Shown: positions 59,720 to 64,000 of the stretch, one piece after another
Numbering within the stretch: the first letter of the stretch is position 1
How the letters are laid out: every line of letters begins with the position of its first letter
From: Flavobacterium araucananum
Lineage (GTDB): Bacteria; Bacteroidota; Bacteroidia; Flavobacteriales; Flavobacteriaceae
Assembly (NCBI RefSeq): GCF_002222055.1
Contig: NZ_MUGS01000062.1
Location: forward strand, 73,430 to 137,429
DNA length: 64,000 nucleotides
Direction of reading: 5' to 3'
Made by a program: the position numbers and the translations under genes
Notes under the pieces: model-generated
Told to the model about the DNA's origin: nothing
What the model saw: the letters and a program-made list of their open reading frames with translations, nothing else
Database searches by the model: none

Positions 59720-60391
59720 ATGTCGATACAATCGAATCTAAATACAATAAAAACGAGTTTACCGGAACATGTAACTTTGGTTGCCGTTTCTAAAACGAAA
59801 CCCGTTCCCGATTTGATGGAAGCTTATAATGCCGGTCAACGTATTTTTGGAGAAAACAAAATCCAGGAAATGGTTGATAAGTATGATGAGATGCCAAAAG
59901 ATATTCAATGGCACATGATTGGTCATGTGCAATCGAATAAAGTAAAATTTATGGCTCCATTTGTGACCTTAATTCATGGTGTCGATAGTTTAAAATTATT
60001 GGAGCAAATTAATAAACATGCTTTAAAAAACAATAGAAGCATCGATTGTTTGCTTCAAATATATATTGCAGAAGAAGAATCTAAGTTTGGTTTGGATGAA
60101 AATGAATTAAATGAATTATTATCTTCACCAGAATTCAAAGAGATGAAAAATATTCGTATCTTAGGATTGATGGGAATGGCAACTTTTACGGAAGACCAAA
60201 ACCAGATTAAAAAAGAATTTACACATTTAAAATCTATTTTTGATTCATTAAAACATATTAACGGATATGGTAAAAACGCACTGGAGTGCGTCTCTACAAT
60301 TTCCATGGGAATGTCCGGAGATTATAAACTAGCCATAGAATGCGGAAGTACAATGGTTCGCATTGGAAGCAGCATTTTTGGAGGTCGTTGA
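59720..60391 (+). CDS. yggS: YggS-family PLP-binding protein
   Basis: The 223-residue single-domain fold-type III PLP protein controls free pyridoxal phosphate. It has LVAVSKTKPVPDLMEAYNAGQRIFGENKIQEM (about 21-52) with the cofactor lysine in AVSKT, WHMIGHVQSNKVKFMAPFVTLIHGVDSL (about 67-94), GLMGMATFT, and SMGMSGDYKLAIECGSTMVRIGSSIFG (about 195-221). ATG at 59720 was chosen because the in-frame upstream extension overlaps the hbd coding sequence. It is probably cotranscribed with hbd. Confidence 0.93.
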   Translation: MSIQSNLNTIKTSLPEHVTLVAVSKTKPVPDLMEAYNAGQRIFGENKIQEMVDKYDEMPKDIQWHMIGHVQSNKVKFMAPFVTLIHGVDSLKLLEQINKHALKNNRSIDCLLQIYIAEEESKFGLDENELNELLSSPEFKEMKNIRILGLMGMATFTEDQNQIKKEFTHLKSIFDSLKHINGYGKNALECVSTISMGMSGDYKLAIECGSTMVRIGSSIFGGR

Positions 60392-60409
60392 TTTTCAAGA
60401 CCACATACC

Positions 60410-60436
60410 GTAAGACGCACTACTGTGCACCTCTAC
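60410..60436. repeat. Degenerate GACGCAC...TGTGC palindrome
   Basis: The 27-base stretch resembles a worn palindrome of the type GTAGAGACGCAC...GTGCGTCTCTAC, with AAGACGCAC and GTGCACCTCTAC as imperfect complements. It is followed by ACTGAATACTAAAAACTGAGACTG words up to 60474, just before the next start codon. The identification is tentative. Confidence 0.4.
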
Positions 60437-60475
60437 AGAAAACTGAATACTAAAAACTGAGACTGAATACTGAAT

Positions 60476-61837
60476 TTGTACGCAATACTAGACATAGAAA
60501 CCACTGGAGGACAGTTTAACGAAGAAGGAATTACCGAAATCGCCATTTATAAATTTGATGGCCGTGAGGTAGTTGACCAATTCATTAGCCTTGTTAATCC
60601 TGAAATTCCGATTCAGCCTTTCGTGGTAAAATTAACCGGGATCAATAATGCTATGTTGCGTTCTGCTCCAAAGTTTTTTGAAGTTGCCAAACGAATTATC
60701 GAAATCACATCTGATTGTATCATAGTAGCGCATAATGCCTCTTTTGATTACCGAATTCTGCGTACTGAATTTAGACGTTTAGGCTACGATTTTGAAGCCA
60801 GAACACTTTGTACTGTTGAACTTGCCAAAAAACTGATTCCTGAACAACCCTCTTATAGTTTAGGAAAATTGGTTCGTGCACTTGGAATTCCAATGGCAGA
60901 CAGACATCGTGCCAGCGGTGATGCTATGGCAACGACCAAGTTGTTTAAAATGCTTCTGGAAAAAGATCTGGAAAAAACTATTGTAAAAGATTTTATAAAA
61001 CTAGAAGTTGAAAAAGGAATTGCACCTAAATTTCTGGATCTTTTGGCTCAAATGCCTGCCAAAACCGGTATCTACTATATTTATAACGAAAGTGGCACGC
61101 TAATTTATATTGGTAAAAGTCAAAATATCAAGAAAAGAGTTAATCAGCATTTTACAGGAATTACAACCAAAAGCAAAAAAATTCAAGCCGAAGTTTTTAC
61201 CATTACTTATGATGAAACAGGAAGTGAGTTGATTGCCTTGCTGAAAGAAAGCGAAGAAATAAAGATTAACCGTCCAAGATATAATCGATCTCAACGAAAA
61301 ACAATCTTCCAGTATGCCTTGTATCCTGAAAAAGATTCAAATGGTTATGTAAATCTAAAGCTAGAAAAAGCAGATGGGCGAAAAAAAGAAATTACATCCT
61401 TTGCGACTTTACAAGAAGGAAAAAATGCCCTTTTTAAATTCACTGCAAAATACCATTTGTGCCAAAAACTGACCGGATTATATCAATCGAAAAAAGAATG
61501 TTTTCAATATAAAATAAAAGAATGTGATGGTGCTTGTATAGGAGAAATTACTCCTGAGGTTTACAACGCAAGGGTACAACAATTTATATCTGAAAATAGC
61601 TTCGATAATAAAAGTATGATCCTTATTGACAGAGGACGCAATGTAAACGAAAGAAGTGCTGTCTTGATCGAAAATGGAATCTATCAGGGATATGCCTTTT
61701 ATGATTTAAATTATCAAATTACGAATATCGAAATTCTAAAAAATATTTTAATTCCGATGCAACACAATCGCGATGTCAAAAATATTATTCAAAATTACAT
61801 CCGTAAAAGCAAAACGCTTAAAATACTGCATTTTTAA
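60476..61837 (+). CDS. DEDDh exonuclease fused to GIY-YIG nuclease domain
   Basis: The 453-residue protein joins an N-terminal DnaQ/PolC-like 3'-5' exonuclease (about 1-160: ILDIETTG, FVVKLTGINNAML, IIVAHNASFDYRILR, HRASGDAMAT, giving the full DEDDh set) to a GIY-YIG nuclease domain (about 195-275: KTGIYYIYNESGTLIYIGKSQNIKKRVNQHF). A UvrC-like C-terminal region with cysteines near CFQYKIKECDGACIGE completes it. Such fusions occur in many Bacteroidetes and Actinobacteria and are thought to act in DNA repair. Translation starts at TTG directly before YAILDIETTG; no ATG is available nearby. Confidence 0.88.
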   Translation: MYAILDIETTGGQFNEEGITEIAIYKFDGREVVDQFISLVNPEIPIQPFVVKLTGINNAMLRSAPKFFEVAKRIIEITSDCIIVAHNASFDYRILRTEFRRLGYDFEARTLCTVELAKKLIPEQPSYSLGKLVRALGIPMADRHRASGDAMATTKLFKMLLEKDLEKTIVKDFIKLEVEKGIAPKFLDLLAQMPAKTGIYYIYNESGTLIYIGKSQNIKKRVNQHFTGITTKSKKIQAEVFTITYDETGSELIALLKESEEIKINRPRYNRSQRKTIFQYALYPEKDSNGYVNLKLEKADGRKKEITSFATLQEGKNALFKFTAKYHLCQKLTGLYQSKKECFQYKIKECDGACIGEITPEVYNARVQQFISENSFDNKSMILIDRGRNVNERSAVLIENGIYQGYAFYDLNYQITNIEILKNILIPMQHNRDVKNIIQNYIRKSKTLKILHF

Positions 61838-61867
61838 TCCATCAAAACTTTCATTAGCTTTGTGGAT

Positions 61868-62698
61868 ATGAAAAAAATGAAATCAAAATACGAAATCTTC
61901 AGGGAGCAAATCAAAATCATTCTATATGGTACAAATACCATTTTAGGCCGAATGTTTGATCTAGTTTTACTTGGATTAATATTACTAAGTGTTATTTTGA
62001 TCATGATGGAAACGGTTGAGGGAATTAATCAAAAATATCATTCTCAACTTATTATTTTCGAATGGATTATTACTGGTTTTTTTACTCTCGAATATATATT
62101 AAGGATTATTTCGATTCAAAAGCCCGTTAGATATATTTTTAGCTTTTATGGCATCATCGATTTACTGGCTGTTTTACCCATGTATTTATCAATTTTTTTT
62201 CCAGGAGCAAGTATATTATCCATCGTACGAGCCTTACGTTTTTTTCGATTATTCAAAATTCTTCACATCCCTCAAATATCACATCAATCGATACAACTTC
62301 GTGAAGCTATAGAAGCCAGCAAAGAAAAAATTCTGGTTTTTATTTATTTTGTCCTTATAAGTACGATAATAATAGGTTCGATAATGTATTTAGTCGAGGG
62401 CAAAGAATCAGGATTTACAAGTATCCCAATGAGTATTTATTGGACAATTGTAACCCTAACGACTGTTGGGTATGGTGATATTTCGCCACAAACCCCATTA
62501 GGTCAATTCATTGCCGCCTTAGTCATGATTTTAGGTTACGGGATTATTGCAGTACCTACAGGAATCGTAACAGCCGAGTTTGCAAAAAGTAGTCTGAAAA
62601 ATAGCGCATTGAATACCAGAAAAACATGCAAAAAATGCAATGCTCCTATACATTTTGACAGCGATAAATTTTGCTACGAATGTGGCACTAAATTATAA
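61868..62698 (+). CDS. Voltage-gated-like K+ channel with zinc ribbon
   Basis: The 276-residue inner-membrane protein has six transmembrane helices: S1-S3 (about 20-115), an S4 with spaced arginines (SIVRALRFFRLFKILHI, about 117-133), and the S5-pore-S6 module (about 155-235) with the selectivity filter TTVGYGDISP near residue 200. A C-terminal cytosolic zinc ribbon CKKCNAPIHFDSDKFCYECG (two CxxC pairs) is fused to it. It probably conducts potassium, and its gating may respond to voltage and to metal or redox state. ATG at 61868 was chosen over a GTG two codons upstream. It ends 53 bases before miaA. Confidence 0.9.
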   Translation: MKKMKSKYEIFREQIKIILYGTNTILGRMFDLVLLGLILLSVILIMMETVEGINQKYHSQLIIFEWIITGFFTLEYILRIISIQKPVRYIFSFYGIIDLLAVLPMYLSIFFPGASILSIVRALRFFRLFKILHIPQISHQSIQLREAIEASKEKILVFIYFVLISTIIIGSIMYLVEGKESGFTSIPMSIYWTIVTLTTVGYGDISPQTPLGQFIAALVMILGYGIIAVPTGIVTAEFAKSSLKNSALNTRKTCKKCNAPIHFDSDKFCYECGTKL

Positions 62699-62751
62699 AA
62701 AAACTAACCAACATAAGTTCGGGGTTTTCACCCGCATCCGGGCTAAGAAAT

Positions 62752-63669
62752 ATGAAACATTTAATTACCATTGTCGGACCAACAGCTATAGGCAAAACAG
62801 CTTTGAGTATTGCCTTGGCTCAACATTTTAAATGCGAGATAATATCTTGCGACAGCCGTCAGTTCTTTAAAGAAATGACCATTGGTACAGCAGTTCCAAA
62901 CCAAGAAGAATTGCAGGCAGCAAAACATCATTTTATTCAAAATAAATCAATATTAGAAAATTACACGGTTGGCGATTACGAAAAAGAAGCTCTTACAAAA
63001 CTACAAGAGCTATTTCTAAACAATGATTTTGCGATCCTTATTGGTGGTTCAGGATTATATGTTGATGCTGTTTTAAAGGGGTTCGATGAATTTCCGGAGA
63101 TTAATCCCGATGTGCGTTCTGAAGTAAATTTAAATTACGAAAAACTAGGAATTGAGTATCTGCAAGAACAGTTGCTACAGTTAGATCCTGATTATTATCA
63201 AAAAATAACGGTAGAAAATCCACAAACACTTCAAAACCCACAACGAATGATGCGTTTTGTAGAAGTATGTATGGGAAGTAAAAAACCATATTCTTCTTTT
63301 TTAAATCAGAAGAAAAACAACAGAGACTTCACCTCAATTTTAATAGGTCTGGAAGCTGACAGACCCATCATCTACAACAGAATCAACCAACGCGTCGATA
63401 TTATGATGTCTGAAGGTTTATTGCAAGAAGCAGAAGCATTATATCCTAATAAAGCGTTAAATGCGCTACAAACGGTGGGTTATAGAGAATTATTTAGTTA
63501 TTTTGACGGAGAATTCACGTTGCCATTTGCAATCGAAGAAATCAAAAAAAATACCCGCCGTTTTTCCAAAAGACAACTTACGTGGTTCAAAAGAAATGAA
63601 GCCACAAAATGGTTTGATTACGCTACACCAAAAAGCGAAATTATTTCCTTTATTGAGTCTAAAATCTAA
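62752..63669 (+). CDS. miaA: tRNA dimethylallyltransferase
   Basis: MiaA transfers a dimethylallyl group to N6 of A37 in tRNAs reading codons that start with U. The 305-residue protein has the P-loop VGPTAIGKTALSIALA (about 7-22), the tRNA-binding ISCDSRQFFKEMTIGTA (about 31-47), GGSGLYVDAVLKGF (about 98-111) and NALQTVGYRELFSYFDGEF followed by RRFSKRQLTWFKR (about 262-274). Its product is substrate for MiaB and, later, for the MiaE hydroxylase encoded at 15.8 kb. The thioesterase gene starts 23 bases downstream. Confidence 0.94.
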   Translation: MKHLITIVGPTAIGKTALSIALAQHFKCEIISCDSRQFFKEMTIGTAVPNQEELQAAKHHFIQNKSILENYTVGDYEKEALTKLQELFLNNDFAILIGGSGLYVDAVLKGFDEFPEINPDVRSEVNLNYEKLGIEYLQEQLLQLDPDYYQKITVENPQTLQNPQRMMRFVEVCMGSKKPYSSFLNQKKNNRDFTSILIGLEADRPIIYNRINQRVDIMMSEGLLQEAEALYPNKALNALQTVGYRELFSYFDGEFTLPFAIEEIKKNTRRFSKRQLTWFKRNEATKWFDYATPKSEIISFIESKI

Positions 63670-63692
63670 AATCAACAATTTAAAATTCAACA

Positions 63693-64000
63693 ATGCCAAT
63701 ATCACCAAATTTCACTTCAGTTTTAAGCAAAGACTGGGAGATAAATTTTACACAATGCACGCCAACGGGCTTTTTAAAATATGCGGACTTATGTAATATT
63801 TTACAATTAACTGCTGCAGCTCATTCTGAAGTTGGCGGTATTAGCTTTTTTGACATGCAGAAATTTCATCAGGCTTGGGTTTTAAGTCGCATGCGCGTTG
63901 AAGTTACGGCTTTACCCAAATGGCAGGATATTGTTACTGTAAAAACGTGGATCAATAGTTTAGAGAACTCTCGTTCTGTTCGTGCGCTTGAAATGTATGT
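63693..64000 (+). CDS. Acyl-ACP thioesterase, 5' part
   Basis: The window ends inside this gene after about 102 codons. The visible N-terminus (MPISPNFTSVLSKDWEINFT, then QCTPTGFLKYADLCNILQLTAAAHSEVGGISF) and the segment FHQAWVLSRMRVEVTALPKWQDIVTVKTWINSLENSRSVRALEMY form the first hot-dog domain of bacterial acyl-ACP thioesterases of the FatA/FatB class. The enzyme frees fatty acids from acyl-carrier protein. A start at 63693 gives the expected start of family members. Chain specificity lies in the missing part. Confidence 0.82.
   Translation, partial: MPISPNFTSVLSKDWEINFTQCTPTGFLKYADLCNILQLTAAAHSEVGGISFFDMQKFHQAWVLSRMRVEVTALPKWQDIVTVKTWINSLENSRSVRALEMY

Noticed and set aside
60279..60300. 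GCACTGGAGTGCGTCTCTAC inside yggS, similar to the degenerate palindrome at 60410.
   Set aside because: It encodes conserved YggS residues (ALECVSTISMG), so the resemblance is probably coincidental.
1..64000. tRNA, rRNA, tmRNA, prophage and insertion-sequence transposase genes were looked for.
   Set aside because: None was recognised by eye; a tRNAscan, Infernal and ISfinder search would be needed to exclude degenerate copies.

Overview
The window is a stretch of AT-rich chromosome from a member of the Bacteroidetes, most probably the genus Flavobacterium or a close relative. The evidence is: very low use of Shine-Dalgarno sites; repeated TAnnTTTG promoter boxes; Por/type 9 secretion C-terminal sorting domains; a bacillithiol-type YtxJ protein; an ArgF-prime transcarbamylase of the kind used by Bacteroidetes; and intergenic repeats of a style common in Flavobacterium. 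There is no rRNA, tRNA, CRISPR array, phage module or recognisable transposase gene. The content is mostly housekeeping genes with many small repeats between them.

Layout. 0.1-5.1 kb: an acyl-CoA oxidase-like dehydrogenase, then an EamA/RarD transporter divergent from a MocR regulator. 5.2-9.1 kb: a leftward set of response regulator, histidine kinase, Usp-like protein and bestrophin-like channel. 9.2-12.1 kb: an outer-membrane barrel and aspartate ammonia-lyase. 12.4-17.8 kb: a Qnr-like pentapeptide protein, a GNAT, GMP reductase, MiaE and GlyA. 17.9-25.4 kb: fumarylacetoacetase, agmatine deiminase, a choice-of-anchor I lipoprotein, an OmpA-family porin, N-carbamoylputrescine amidase and a RelE/ParE-type toxin-antitoxin pair. 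25.6-36.6 kb: a small lipoprotein, a DUF808 protein, a 39-residue membrane peptide, two secreted proteins, ClpB, YtxJ, a pair of DUF2157-like membrane proteins and a secreted pectate lyase.

36.7-48.7 kb is one long leftward arginine/proline cluster, in transcription order: an ArgA-like GNAT, argG, argC, argD, proA, proB, a GxxExxY gene, argF-prime, argB, an argE-like deacylase and argH. A good promoter (about 48.69 kb) is followed by a leader of about 320 nt that can fold into a three-way junction with competing hairpins. 48.9-64 kb: an M1 peptidase, aldose epimerase-like protein, SmpB, an XRE-Fic protein, Pcm, a Gfo/Idh oxidoreductase, 3-hydroxybutyryl-CoA dehydrogenase, YggS, a DEDDh exonuclease/GIY-YIG fusion, a K+ channel with a zinc ribbon, MiaA and the start of an acyl-ACP thioesterase.

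The genes fit together as nitrogen and amino-acid metabolism (arginine, proline, putrescine from agmatine, aspartate, glycine) plus tRNA modification (MiaA with MiaE). The least ordinary signals lie between genes: a GxxExxY nuclease-like gene enclosed by 56-nt inverted arms with a gene-less relative 26 kb away; a possible riboswitch-like arg leader; two copies of a structured AGCCCCGATAG element; a 217-bp MITE with a 10-bp target duplication; and a REP-like three-hairpin element. Coordinates, starts and repeats were read by eye; no database search was possible.
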